From Desulfobacca sp. (lineage in GTDB: Bacteria; Desulfobacterota; Desulfobaccia; Desulfobaccales; Desulfobaccaceae), in contig DYEV01000022.1 of NCBI GenBank assembly GCA_020725545.1, positions 1 to 64,000 on the forward strand: a stretch of DNA of 64,000 nt, read 5' to 3'. Numbering within the stretch: position 1 is the first letter of the stretch; each line of letters begins with the position of its first letter. The notes under the pieces are model-generated. The model did not search any database, had not been told where the DNA came from, and was given only the letters and a program-made list of their open reading frames with translations. The position numbers and the translations under genes were made by a program. Below are positions 7,636-16,564 of this stretch, piece by piece.

Positions 7636-9735
7636 ATGACCCAAGAAGTTTATAGCATCTGTTTTATGTGCACGGTGCGTTGCCCCATCCGAGTCCTGGT
7701 GGAAAATGACGATGTCACCTGGATCGAAGGCAACCCCCATGTTCCAGGCATCGAGGGTGCTTTGTGCGCCAAAGGTTCGGCGGGCATCGCTTTATTGCGC
7801 GACACCGAGCGTCCCCAATACCCCATGATCCGGACGGCAGCGCGGGGCGCCGGCCAATGGCGGCGGGTTTCCTGGGCAGAAGCCTTGGATTACGTGGCTG
7901 ATAAGCTCAAGGCCATCGTGGCTCAGCACGGCCCCCAGAGTGTGGTGTTCGGTGAGCGTGCCAATCTCAACACCCACATCAGCAAAACCTTCATGAAGGC
8001 CTTGGGCTCGCCCAACCATTTTACCCATGACGCCCTATGCAAAGGCTCAGTGAATACGGCCTTTCGCAGTCTCACCGGTTATACCGATCCAGAGATCGGG
8101 ATCGATTATGCCAACACCAAACACATCATCTTGTATGGCCGCAATATTTTTGAATCGTTGGAGATTAAAGCAGTCAATAATCTCATGAAGGCCTTGGCCA
8201 AGGGGGCCAAGATGACCTACATCGACCCCCGTTTTAATGTTACTGCCTCCAAGGCCGACCGCCATTGGATGATCCGGCCGGGCACCGATCTGGCCCTGAA
8301 TTATGCCCTGATCCATGTCATCCTCAACGAAGAACTCTATGACCTGGCTTTTGCCGTGCGGTGGATCAATGATCATCGCCAGGAACTGCCGGCGTTAAAA
8401 AAATTTGTAGAAAATTATACCCCTGAATGGGCCGAAAAAGAGACGGGCATCCCGGCCCAGGAGATCGTCGCCCTGGCTCGGGAGGTCAGCGCCGTCAAAC
8501 CCGCCGTCATCTTCCACTATGGCTATCGCGGCGCCCATCATACCAACGAAATCTATTTCCGCCGCTCCATTATCATCCTCAATGCCCTAATGGGCAGCTT
8601 GGAAGCACCGGGGGGCTTGTTTTTCAAAAAAGGCCTGAAAGCGGCCGGTCGAGGCGATATCGGTAAGTATGTCAGTCAGGAGTTTCCCAAGATTACAGCA
8701 CCCCGTTTTGACGGCAGCGGGGGAGCAAAGTTTCCCATTGCCGACAGCTCTCATGGCAACCCGCAGATGTTGGCCCACGCCATCGAGAATGAGGACCCCT
8801 ATCCCATTAAAGCCCTGATCTGCAACCGCTTTGAGCCCCTGCAATCCATCCCCGACAGCAATGGTGTCCGTCGGGCCTTGGACAAACTGGACCTGGTTGT
8901 TGCTATCGATGTCAATTTCAGCGAGATCGCCTGGTACGCCGATGTGCTGCTCCCCGAATCCACCTATCTGGAGCGGGGCGACTCTATTCAGGCTGTATCG
9001 GGCCTGAAACCGCAATTATTTATCCGCAAGCCCGCGGTTTCGCCCCGGTATGACACCAAGCCTGGTTGGTGGATTATCAAAGAATTGGCCAACCGGCTGG
9101 ATTTGGGCCGCTATTTTCCCTACGACACCATTGAAGATATCTGGAACTTTCAGCTTGCCCAAGTTGGCGTCAAACTTGCCGACTTTGATAAAAAGGGTTT
9201 CGTGACCTTGGTTGATGATCCCATCTGGTGGGATCGGGAAAAGGGTATTCACTTTAAGACGCCGTCGGGCAAGTTTGAAATTACCAGTGCCCTGATGGAA
9301 AATGCCAGTTTTCCCTCATTTATCCCCTACGAACCCATAGCGCCGCCGCCAGTGGGGGCGTTCCGCCTGATGGTGGGCCGGGTGGCGGCGCATACCCATG
9401 TGTCCACCCAGAACAATCTTTATTTAAATGAGTTGGTGCCGGAGAATGTCCTGTGGATCAACACTGCCAGCGCCGAAAAACTGGGCATTAAAGATGGGGT
9501 CCAGGTGGAGGTTAGTTCCAAAGTGGGTGCCGTCCGCTTAAAAGCCAAGGTCACCGACTTTATCCATCCGGAAGCGGTATTCATGTTGCACGGCTTTGGG
9601 AAAAACGTGCCGGTCCAGACCCGCTGTTATCAGAAAGGCGGCAGTGATGCCGTGGTCCAGGAAAATATCTCGGATATGGTCGGCGGCAGTCCGGCCCTGG
9701 ATGAAACTCTCGTACAAGTCCGGCCGTTGGCCTAA
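7636..9735 (+). CDS. Cytoplasmic molybdopterin oxidoreductase, PsrA/PhsA-like
   Basis: A 699-residue catalytic subunit of the DMSO-reductase family. The N-terminal [4Fe-4S] motif is C9-x2-C12-x3-C16-x27-C44. A candidate molybdenum ligand is C135 in FTHDALCKGSV, as expected for the polysulfide/thiosulfate/arsenate-type clade and unlike the Ser or Asp of other clades. Later segments include the bis-MGD-binding regions (GRNIFESLEIKAVNN, YIDPRFNVTA, DVLLPESTYLERGD) and the C-terminal molydopterin dinucleotide domain (VGRVAAHTHVSTQNN). It has no Tat leader: the first Cys is residue 9. It is therefore cytoplasmic, unlike classic PsrA or PhsA. The next genes encode a ferredoxin subunit and a flavoprotein but no membrane anchor. 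The substrate is unknown; a sulfur or other oxyanion is suggested by the TSUP neighbour. Confidence 0.92.
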   Translation: MTQEVYSICFMCTVRCPIRVLVENDDVTWIEGNPHVPGIEGALCAKGSAGIALLRDTERPQYPMIRTAARGAGQWRRVSWAEALDYVADKLKAIVAQHGPQSVVFGERANLNTHISKTFMKALGSPNHFTHDALCKGSVNTAFRSLTGYTDPEIGIDYANTKHIILYGRNIFESLEIKAVNNLMKALAKGAKMTYIDPRFNVTASKADRHWMIRPGTDLALNYALIHVILNEELYDLAFAVRWINDHRQELPALKKFVENYTPEWAEKETGIPAQEIVALAREVSAVKPAVIFHYGYRGAHHTNEIYFRRSIIILNALMGSLEAPGGLFFKKGLKAAGRGDIGKYVSQEFPKITAPRFDGSGGAKFPIADSSHGNPQMLAHAIENEDPYPIKALICNRFEPLQSIPDSNGVRRALDKLDLVVAIDVNFSEIAWYADVLLPESTYLERGDSIQAVSGLKPQLFIRKPAVSPRYDTKPGWWIIKELANRLDLGRYFPYDTIEDIWNFQLAQVGVKLADFDKKGFVTLVDDPIWWDREKGIHFKTPSGKFEITSALMENASFPSFIPYEPIAPPPVGAFRLMVGRVAAHTHVSTQNNLYLNELVPENVLWINTASAEKLGIKDGVQVEVSSKVGAVRLKAKVTDFIHPEAVFMLHGFGKNVPVQTRCYQKGGSDAVVQENISDMVGGSPALDETLVQVRPLA

Positions 9736-9753
9736 CCCGGGGAAAAGAAAGTC

Positions 9754-10278
9754 ATGAGCCAATATTATATCTTGCAAGACCTGAAACAATGTATCGGTTG
9801 CCTGAGCTGTGAAGTCCATTGTAAAAGCAACAAAGCCCTGCCGCCGGGACCTCGCCTGGGCCAGATCATTCCGGTGGGACCGAAGATGGTTGACGGCCGG
9901 CCCAAATTGGCCTTTGTCTTTATGCCCTGTTTCCATTGCAGCGAGCCCTGGTGTGTGCCGGTCTGCCCTACCGGGGCGATGCGCATCCGTCCCAAAGACC
10001 AAATCGTCTATGTGGATCAATCCCTCTGCGTGGGGTGCAAAAGCTGCATCAGCGCCTGTCCCTGGGGCGCCCCGCAATGGAACCCCCAGACCAATAAAGT
10101 GGTAAAATGCGATTATTGTATGGACCGCATCGACCAGGGTCTGCAGCCGGCCTGCGTCACTAAATGCGTCACCCATTGTCTGAAATTCGGCAAGATCGGC
10201 GATCTGGAACCTGAGAAACGCAAAAAAATTGCCGAGACGGTGGCCTTTGAGCTGCAAACCGTGGTGAGTGCCCGGTAA
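9754..10278 (+). CDS. Four-cluster ferredoxin subunit of the Mo enzyme
   Basis: A 174-residue DmsB/PsrB/HybA-type electron-transfer subunit with sixteen cysteines in four groups: CIGCLSCEVHC, CFHCSEPWCVPVC, CVGCKSCISAC and CDYCMD paired with CVTKCVTHC. This is the standard set for four [4Fe-4S] clusters. It starts 18 bp after the catalytic subunit and surely forms a complex with it. No twin-arginine signal is present, in keeping with a cytoplasmic complex. It would carry electrons between the molybdenum site and the downstream flavoprotein. Confidence 0.93.
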   Translation: MSQYYILQDLKQCIGCLSCEVHCKSNKALPPGPRLGQIIPVGPKMVDGRPKLAFVFMPCFHCSEPWCVPVCPTGAMRIRPKDQIVYVDQSLCVGCKSCISACPWGAPQWNPQTNKVVKCDYCMDRIDQGLQPACVTKCVTHCLKFGKIGDLEPEKRKKIAETVAFELQTVVSAR

Positions 10279-10439
10279 ACCTGCGGCTCTTTGCCGGAGA
10301 GGCCCAGCCGGTGGCCAAAGCACCGCCAGCCGTTTTGGCAGGGCTCTGGGTGAACCAACCGGCAGACGCCTCTCGGCATTGAACCAAACCAACCGCAGGC
10401 CAGCGTTATGAAGGGTGAGACCCAAGGAGAAGAAGTTTC

Positions 10440-13400
10440 ATGATAGCCGAAGCAAATGCCAAGCCGCTGCTCCAGATTAATATCTCCACTTTCCCCGGCG
10501 GGGATCTCGCTGCGGCCGAAGCCGTGCGGGAAGCCTTTTTGGCGGCCATTCAAGAGCGATCTCTGCATGAATTGGGACCGGTGGAAGTCCGTCTGGTGGG
10601 TTGGCGGGGGATTGAAGGCAAAGATGTGGTGGTGGAAATCCGGGACGAGCTGGGAGTGCACCTCTATGAACTCCTGACCCCGGATATGGTCCCCCGCATT
10701 CTGCAAAGCCATATCGATGATCACCGCCCCCTGCGCCAATGGCTGGTGGGCAAAGACTACCAGGATTTCAGCGAGCCGCAAAAACCATATATCTCTGAGC
10801 TGGTTGGCAAAATTGATCCCTTATCCTGGGAAGAGTATCAGGATTACGACGGCTATAAGGGGTTGCGCACCTTTTTTAGCCAAGGATTCGATTCATTCCT
10901 GCAGAAAGTGGTAGCCGCCGGCTTCCGGGAAGTAAACCGCATGACCACGTTGGCCCTGGGGCCGCTGTGGTGCGAGTGGCGGGTCGAGAAACGCCAGCCG
11001 ATCTTAACCCTGAATGGCGCCCCTCCCTTACAGTCGGCCTCTCCAGCCATATATATGGTAGAAGGCGTGCCCCATCAGGTGTTGGAGGGAGTTCTGTTGG
11101 CCGCCCAGACTTTAAAAGCCAAAGCGGTCGTCATGTATCTTCCAGAAGAAGCCACTCTAGCCCTGGAACGTCTGCAGGGAGCCTGGCAGGCCTTCCAGAG
11201 GGCCCGGCTCTGGCCAGCCAAGGAGCCACTGCCGGATATCCATATGATCACTGGCAAAGGCCGCTTCCTGATTGAAGATGAGGAACTCTTTATCCGTCAT
11301 ATTTCCGGGCTCTTACCGCCGAGCTTCTGGGAAAAACATCCTGCCCCCCAATTTTTGGTGCATAGTTTATTGGCCATCGCCACCTTGCCTTTTATTGCCC
11401 AGCAACCGGTGGCCTGGTTCCGCAGCCAGGGATTCGAATGCGCGCCCGGGACGATGATCTATCATCTGAACGGGGCCGTGGAGCGGCCCGGCTTTGTGGA
11501 GCTGCCTCTCAATGCTACCCTGGGCGATGTCATCAATGGCATCGGCGGCGGCTGGCGGCATGGCCGCAAAGCCAAAGGTTTTCTCATCGGCGGGCCCTTG
11601 GGGGGGATCTTCCCCAAACACATGCTGAGCATCCCTTTGAATCACGAAACCCTGCGTGAACTGGGAGGAGCTCTGGCTGTGGGCCATATCCGCCTCTTGG
11701 ATGACCACGACTGTGTGGTGGCCTTGGTCCGGGACCTGCTAACATTTGTTCTGGATCAGCCCGGCGGCCAGTGTCTGGATTGTCATCAGGGGCTGCTCCG
11801 CATTAAGGAATCCCTGGATAAGATCACCGAGGGCACGGCTACGTATGACACCCTGGCCCAACTGCAGGTGGACTGCGAGGAAATCCTGATCAAGGGCGGC
11901 TGCCAGCTCAGTCGCATGGCCGTCAACCCCATCCTCACCGCTCTCCATTATTTCGGCGACGAATTTCAACATCATATCGAAAACCACTACTGTGACGCCC
12001 ACGTCTGCCCCAAACTGTTATCCGCTCCCTGTCATCTGGCCTGTCCGGCCGGCATTGACATCCCCAGCTTTTTGGCCCTTATTGCCCAAGGCAATCATCA
12101 AGAGGCCTGGGAGGTGATGCGGGAGGATAACCCCTTCCCCTGGGTTTGTGGTTTGGTCTGCCCCCACCCCTGCGAACGGGCCTGCGTCCGGGCTAACCTG
12201 GATCAACCCATCAATATTCGCTATCTGAAGGCCTTTGCTGCCGAATGGGTGGATAAAAACGGGAAGTTCCTCCCGCCCCCGGCCAAACAGGCTACGGGTA
12301 AAAAGGTCGCGGTCATCGGTTCAGGTCCGGCGGGGTTAAGCTGTGCCTATTTCCTGGCCCTGAAAGGTCACCAGGTCACGGTCTTTGAATCCGCCCCGGT
12401 TCCGGGCGGCCTGTTGGTGGCGGCCATCCCCGACTACCGCCTGGCCCGGCGGGTAGTGGCCCGGGAAGTAGAAATGATCACTTCCTTGGGTGTCGAGATT
12501 CGCACCGGCGTCACGGTGGGGCAGGATATCACCCTGGAAGACCTGCGAGCCCAAGGCTATGGCGCCATCTTTATGGGCATCGGCGCCCACCTGGGTTACA
12601 AGCTCAAAATCGAAGGGGAAACCGACTTTCCTCAGGTTTACGACGTCATACACTTCCTGCGCCATATTTATCTGGGTGAAAAGAAAAAACCGGCCGACAA
12701 GGTGGTCATTATCGGCGGCGGCAACGCCGCCATGGACGCAGCCCGGACGTGTATTCGTCTGGGGTGTAAAGAAGTCCATGTCTCCTACCGCCGCACCCGG
12801 GCGGAAATGCCGGCCCATCCAGAAGAAGTGGAACAGGCCTTGGAAGAGGGCGTGCAGATCCACTTCCTGACTATCCCCATTCGCATCGGCGGCTCAGAAG
12901 GTCAGGTGGAGTATTTGGAATGCCTGCAGGCTGAACTGGGTCGGCCGGATGCCAGTGGCCGGCGTCGTCCTATCCCCATTCCGGAGAGCAATTATCGCAT
13001 CGCCGCCGGCGCAGTCATCACGGCCATCGGTCAACAACCCGATCTCTGTCCATTTCCGGTGACCCCCGTGCAGACCACGCCGTGGTGCACCATTGTCACG
13101 GAGACGGGCACCTGTCGCACTTCAGTGCGGGATGTCTTTGCCGGGGGCGACGCCGTTACTGGTCCGGCCACGGTGGTGGAGGCCATTGCCGCAGGCAAAC
13201 AGGCAGCCATAGAGATCGATCATTTTCTCTTTGAACGGCCCGGGCCGGCCCCCATGGTACGCTTCCAAAAGCGCCGCAAGGTGCCGTTCCAGAGCATCCC
13301 GGCCCCGGAAAAGATCAATAATCATCGCCATCCGGTGCCCATGTTGGCTATCGCCGAGCGCACCACAACCTTTGAGCCAGTGGAGCTCGGCTATACCGAA

Positions 13401-13841
13401 GAAGAGGCCCGCAAAGAGGCCCAGCGCTGCCTGCGCTGCGATGTCTGTATCCGCTGCAGTACCTGTGAACGGGTCTGTCGGGATCAGATGCATGTCTATG
13501 CACTGAAATTCTCCCAGATCACCACCACGGAGCGGGTCCTCACCGACTACCAGCGGGCCCAAGAACGCTGCATCGCCTGCGGCGCCTGTGCCCTGGCCTG
13601 CCCCACGCAGGCCATCGACTATGTGGAGGCTGAAAATTTCCGGGAAGTGCGTCTGTGCGGCACCGTGCTGAACCATTTGGAGACGATAAAGTGCTCCGCC
13701 TGCGGCGAACCGTTCGTACCGGCCCGGTATTTAAGCTATGTCACCAACCGCAGCGACGGCCAGACCGGCAAACAGGTGCTGCGCCGCCTCTGTCCAAAAT
13801 GTGCCCGGGCCGTCAGGGCGGAAAAATTTGCGGTTTTATAA
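10440..13841 (+). CDS. Fused NuoEF-like/GltD-like iron-sulfur flavoprotein
   Basis: A 1133-residue multidomain protein. Residues 1-100 resemble the thioredoxin-like [2Fe-2S] domain of NuoE/NuoF proteins but lack its cysteines. Residues 130-540 follow the NuoF plan (YDGYKGLRTFF, VEGVPHQVLEGVLLAAQTL, RPGFVELPLNATLGDVI for the SLBB part, DEFQHHIE), yet the FMN/NADH glycine loop is absent and the cluster motif is reduced to GGQCLDCHQG. From about 530 a GltD-type module is intact: CHLACPAGIDIP, VCGLVCPHPCERAC, FAD motif VIGSGPAGLSCAYF, NAD(P) motif VIIGGGNAAMDAA and FAGGDAVTGPATVVEAI. Two ferredoxin motifs (CDVCIRCSTCERVC, CIACGACALACP) and a zinc-ribbon-like tail (CSACGEPF, CPKCARA) end it. It probably links NAD(P)H to the Mo enzyme. 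Relatives such as SfrB and NfnB do this kind of chemistry. Confidence 0.85.
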   Translation: MIAEANAKPLLQINISTFPGGDLAAAEAVREAFLAAIQERSLHELGPVEVRLVGWRGIEGKDVVVEIRDELGVHLYELLTPDMVPRILQSHIDDHRPLRQWLVGKDYQDFSEPQKPYISELVGKIDPLSWEEYQDYDGYKGLRTFFSQGFDSFLQKVVAAGFREVNRMTTLALGPLWCEWRVEKRQPILTLNGAPPLQSASPAIYMVEGVPHQVLEGVLLAAQTLKAKAVVMYLPEEATLALERLQGAWQAFQRARLWPAKEPLPDIHMITGKGRFLIEDEELFIRHISGLLPPSFWEKHPAPQFLVHSLLAIATLPFIAQQPVAWFRSQGFECAPGTMIYHLNGAVERPGFVELPLNATLGDVINGIGGGWRHGRKAKGFLIGGPLGGIFPKHMLSIPLNHETLRELGGALAVGHIRLLDDHDCVVALVRDLLTFVLDQPGGQCLDCHQGLLRIKESLDKITEGTATYDTLAQLQVDCEEILIKGGCQLSRMAVNPILTALHYFGDEFQHHIENHYCDAHVCPKLLSAPCHLACPAGIDIPSFLALIAQGNHQEAWEVMREDNPFPWVCGLVCPHPCERACVRANLDQPINIRYLKAFAAEWVDKNGKFLPPPAKQATGKKVAVIGSGPAGLSCAYFLALKGHQVTVFESAPVPGGLLVAAIPDYRLARRVVAREVEMITSLGVEIRTGVTVGQDITLEDLRAQGYGAIFMGIGAHLGYKLKIEGETDFPQVYDVIHFLRHIYLGEKKKPADKVVIIGGGNAAMDAARTCIRLGCKEVHVSYRRTRAEMPAHPEEVEQALEEGVQIHFLTIPIRIGGSEGQVEYLECLQAELGRPDASGRRRPIPIPESNYRIAAGAVITAIGQQPDLCPFPVTPVQTTPWCTIVTETGTCRTSVRDVFAGGDAVTGPATVVEAIAAGKQAAIEIDHFLFERPGPAPMVRFQKRRKVPFQSIPAPEKINNHRHPVPMLAIAERTTTFEPVELGYTEEEARKEAQRCLRCDVCIRCSTCERVCRDQMHVYALKFSQITTTERVLTDYQRAQERCIACGACALACPTQAIDYVEAENFREVRLCGTVLNHLETIKCSACGEPFVPARYLSYVTNRSDGQTGKQVLRRLCPKCARAVRAEKFAVL

Positions 13842-13867
13842 TTCCGCTGCAGGCAGCACACCAGTCA

Positions 13868-13895
13868 GGGCCGGATCTTCCGGCCCTTCTTTTTT
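13868..13895 (+). terminator. Rho-independent terminator of the Mo-enzyme operon
   Basis: Perfect 8-bp arms GGGCCGGA (13868-13875) and TCCGGCCC (13879-13886) with a TCT loop, followed by TTCTTTTTT. It lies 27 bp after the flavoprotein stop and ends the plus-strand operon that begins at 5764. Confidence 0.92.
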
Positions 13896-13981
13896 AACAG
13901 GAAAGCCGGTCATTAGTATGATACTATAACTCAAAAACCTGGCAGGCAGGTCCCCTGCCGCTTCAAGACTTCTCAAAAGCT

Positions 13982-14539
13982 ATGCCTGACAGTATGACCC
14001 TGACAGATTCCCGACCAGCCGCGCCAAGAACCCCTTGCAAGCAAATTACAATATTTACTGACGGCGCCTGTCTGGGCAACCCCGGCCCCGGCGGCTATGG
14101 CGCGGTTTTGCTCTATGGCGACCATCGCAAGGAGCTCTCCGGCGGGTTTCGCCTGACCACCAACAACCGCATGGAGATCATGGCCGCCATTGCCGCTTTG
14201 AGTGCCCTCAGAACCCCCTGCCAGGTGGACCTGTACAGCGATTCCCAGTATCTCGTCAATGCCATGATGAAAAGCTGGGTCAGACGCTGGCGGGCCCAGG
14301 GCTGGATGCGCAATAAAAACGAAAAGGCCAAGAATCCTGATTTGTGGGAAAAATTGCTGCAGCTCTGCGACCGCCACCAAGTGCGCTTTCATTGGCTCCG
14401 GGGTCACAACGGCCACAGCGAGAACGAACGCTGCGACGAGCTGGCCAATCAAGCTGCCCTTGCCCTCAATCTGCCGCCAGATGAGGGCTATGAGGCCCAA
14501 CAAGATCGACTCTTTTATCGTGCCCCTGGCCGGAAATAA
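13982..14539 (+). CDS. rnhA: Ribonuclease HI
   Basis: A 185-residue RNase HI, which cleaves RNA in RNA-DNA hybrids. The catalytic carboxylates are visible: D27 in [16 protein letters not shown], Glu in NNRMEIMAA, Asp in [11 protein letters not shown] and Asp in [10 protein letters not shown]. The helix carrying [10 protein letters not shown] and NPDLWEKL is the usual basic handle region. About 20 residues precede the domain; an internal ATG at codon 5 is an alternative start. It is slightly longer than the E. coli enzyme (155). It converges on the QatC-like gene with only 7 bp between the two stops. Confidence 0.95.
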   Translation: MPDSMTLTDSRPAAPRTPCKQITIFTDGACLGNPGPGGYGAVLLYGDHRKELSGGFRLTTNNRMEIMAAIAALSALRTPCQVDLYSDSQYLVNAMMKSWVRRWRAQGWMRNKNEKAKNPDLWEKLLQLCDRHQVRFHWLRGHNGHSENERCDELANQAALALNLPPDEGYEAQQDRLFYRAPGRK

Positions 14540-14546
14540 CCAGATC

Positions 14547-15839
14547 TCAACGTTTTGCCGTTATATTTTCGGATTCACACCACTGGCTGATTTCCCTCAC
14601 CCCCCGCGTCACCACCTCAGCGAACTGTTGATTTTCGGAGGCCGGTAGCGGCCCCGTCAGCCAAAGCAGGCGGTGGGGACTGGGATGTTCCGACCAGGTC
14701 CGCAGGAGATAGAGGAGGCTGCGCAGATCGGCCCCCCGGGCCCGGCTGGCCAGGATCTCCGATTGTTTAAAGACATCTACCAGATATTCCTGGCCGTCAT
14801 CCCAGCCGACGGCATGCAAAGCAGCCCGGCGGATCAGACACGGATAGCAATAGCCGCAATTGCCCTGCCGACCTTTAAGCCACCGGGACGCCATCGGATG
14901 GGCGCAGGAAATGGTGTGGGGCACCAGTTGACGCAACAGGGACTGATTAGGGCAGCGGTGCAGCAGTTCCCCCTTGGTCAGATATTGATACGGATGCCGC
15001 AGTTCGCAAGCAATGCCCACTGTTGCCAACCACTCCCGGAAGCCTGAGAGGAAATGGGGGTGGGTCGTCCGGGTGCTGTAACTCCCGAGACGATTGCCGG
15101 TAAGGGGGGGATTGAGGCTGATCCAACCATTTTCCGGAACCATGAGGGGCACCGGCTGCTCCCAAACGGCAGCAGCGGCCACGCCTAGGGCCAGGAACAG
15201 GAGTGAACGGCTCCGCAGGCTCAGTTCGGGGGCCTCGAACTGGATGCGAAAGCCCCAGCGTCTTAGCCGATCCGGACCATAGGCCTGGGTTAAAGCAGCC
15301 GTCAGATAATTCTGACAGCCCGCCAGTTGGCCGAAGTCATAATGGCTGACTAATAGCACGCGTTGGCCGGATTCCAGGAGATCAAGGGCTCCGGCCAGCG
15401 AATCCAAGCCGCCGGAAAAAAGGCAGATGCAGTCCGGTTGCCAGCTTGCGTCCGGCCGGAGGACCATGGGTAGCCAGGCCTGGACCGGCCGGGCGGTCAA
15501 AATCCAGGTGTCGCCTGTGAGAAAATCCAACAGTCCGGACAGCCCGGTCAAGGCTTCGGTCCACCCGGGCGCCGGGCAAGAGACCTCCAGAACCCTGGTC
15601 CAGGCATCAGGCGCCCGATGGCGGGGTGTCAGTTTATCCGCCACCCAAACCCCAAGAGCCGCCACCAACAGAGCCAAAACCTTTTCCGGTAAGGGGTGGC
15701 TGCCAGTCCCCAAAAGATCCAAGTTGTGATGCACTTGTACGGGGAGGTCGGTGGGTTTCAGCCCCACGACATGATCATATCTGCGCCGCTCCAGGCGCGG
15801 CGGTGGTCCTGCATTGATCAAGACCTTAACGGACATCAT
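14547..15839 (-). CDS. qatC: QatC-like protein (QueC-type PP-loop ATPase)
   Basis: About 430 residues. A PP-loop, CLFSGGLDSLAGALDLL, lies in the middle and is followed by LVSHYDFGQ. The C-terminal half has TTHPHFLSGFREWL, TKGELLHRC and the Cys cluster SCAHP...GNCGYCYPCLIRRA, which matches the zinc site of QueC (7-cyano-7-deazaguanine synthase). The extra N-terminal region with LLDFLTGDTWILTARP is characteristic of the long QueC-like proteins of the Qat anti-phage system rather than housekeeping QueC. The ATG at 15839 lies inside the end of the QatB-like gene (14-bp overlap). No other queuosine gene is near. Defence activity is inference, because QatA and QatD are missing from this locus. Confidence 0.75.
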   Translation of the reverse strand: MMSVKVLINAGPPPRLERRRYDHVVGLKPTDLPVQVHHNLDLLGTGSHPLPEKVLALLVAALGVWVADKLTPRHRAPDAWTRVLEVSCPAPGWTEALTGLSGLLDFLTGDTWILTARPVQAWLPMVLRPDASWQPDCICLFSGGLDSLAGALDLLESGQRVLLVSHYDFGQLAGCQNYLTAALTQAYGPDRLRRWGFRIQFEAPELSLRSRSLLFLALGVAAAAVWEQPVPLMVPENGWISLNPPLTGNRLGSYSTRTTHPHFLSGFREWLATVGIACELRHPYQYLTKGELLHRCPNQSLLRQLVPHTISCAHPMASRWLKGRQGNCGYCYPCLIRRAALHAVGWDDGQEYLVDVFKQSEILASRARGADLRSLLYLLRTWSEHPSPHRLLWLTGPLPASENQQFAEVVTRGVREISQWCESENITAKR

Positions 15840-16542
15840 AGTTGCCCAAAAGTGCAATAAAATTCATGAGCCAGATCTCGGGGTGGCTTTCCCAAGCGTC
15901 GGCGTCGCCGAGCATGGGGACCAATAGGTTGAACTGCCCCAGGAAATGGGCTTTTAGAGCTTCCTGCCGTTGCCGTCCTTCTGCCACGGTGGGGGCATAA
16001 AATTCCAAAGTCTCACCCAGATCCGCAATGCACCGGTGGTACAGAGCCAAGGCCAAAAAATGCCAGGCGCCTTCAGCGGCCGGCAGCGGCGGCGCTGCCG
16101 CGGCTGCTATCGGTGCCGCCAAATCCGCCAGCAGGCCCATGGCAGCAAAATGGTCCAGCAAGGCGGTGCGAGCCACGGCTTCATCCAAACCGGCCCCCGG
16201 ACCGGCCAAAGCCCCGAGCAGGGCGGGGATCAGAGTCTCCCAGGTGTGGTCTGTCTGGATCTGGACACCAAAGTGGTTTAGGGCGGCAAACCAGCCCTGG
16301 GTTTCCCACATCTCATAAAAAGTTCCCAGGGCGGCAGCAGTTTGCGTAACCGCTGGCAGAGAGCCTGAAGGGACCATACCCACCTGATTAAGGGGCGCTA
16401 AAGCGATCACGTAACGGGCCACCACTTCCGCCACCGCCAGGCGTGACGCCGGCCCCATGGCGGCATAATGAGCCATGGCCGCTTTGGCCTTCCGCCAATA
16501 GGACCCTTTCTGCGGTGCTTTCCGTGCCGATGAAGTTCCCAT
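15826..16542 (-). CDS. qatB: QatB-like protein
   Basis: A 238-residue protein starting MGTSSARKAPQKG. The MGTS start with nearby proline/lysine and the later RYVIAL and helical LGTFYEMWETQGWFAALNHF segments fit my recollection of QatB, a component of the four-gene Qat defence system whose activity is unknown. The rest is Ala-rich and helical with no enzyme motif. It overlaps the QatC-like start by 14 bp, so the two are translationally coupled, and it begins 22 bp after the radical SAM gene. The QatB call depends partly on context and needs a profile search. Confidence 0.55.
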   Translation of the reverse strand: MGTSSARKAPQKGSYWRKAKAAMAHYAAMGPASRLAVAEVVARYVIALAPLNQVGMVPSGSLPAVTQTAAALGTFYEMWETQGWFAALNHFGVQIQTDHTWETLIPALLGALAGPGAGLDEAVARTALLDHFAAMGLLADLAAPIAAAAAPPLPAAEGAWHFLALALYHRCIADLGETLEFYAPTVAEGRQRQEALKAHFLGQFNLLVPMLGDADAWESHPEIWLMNFIALLGNYDVR

Positions 16543-16564
16543 ACCGTCCTGCCTTGCGTTCCTG

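Noticed and set aside
9538-10425. 295-residue minus-strand ORF opposite the ferredoxin subunit
   Set aside because: The plus strand carries sixteen Cys in ferredoxin spacing; the minus frame is a by-product.
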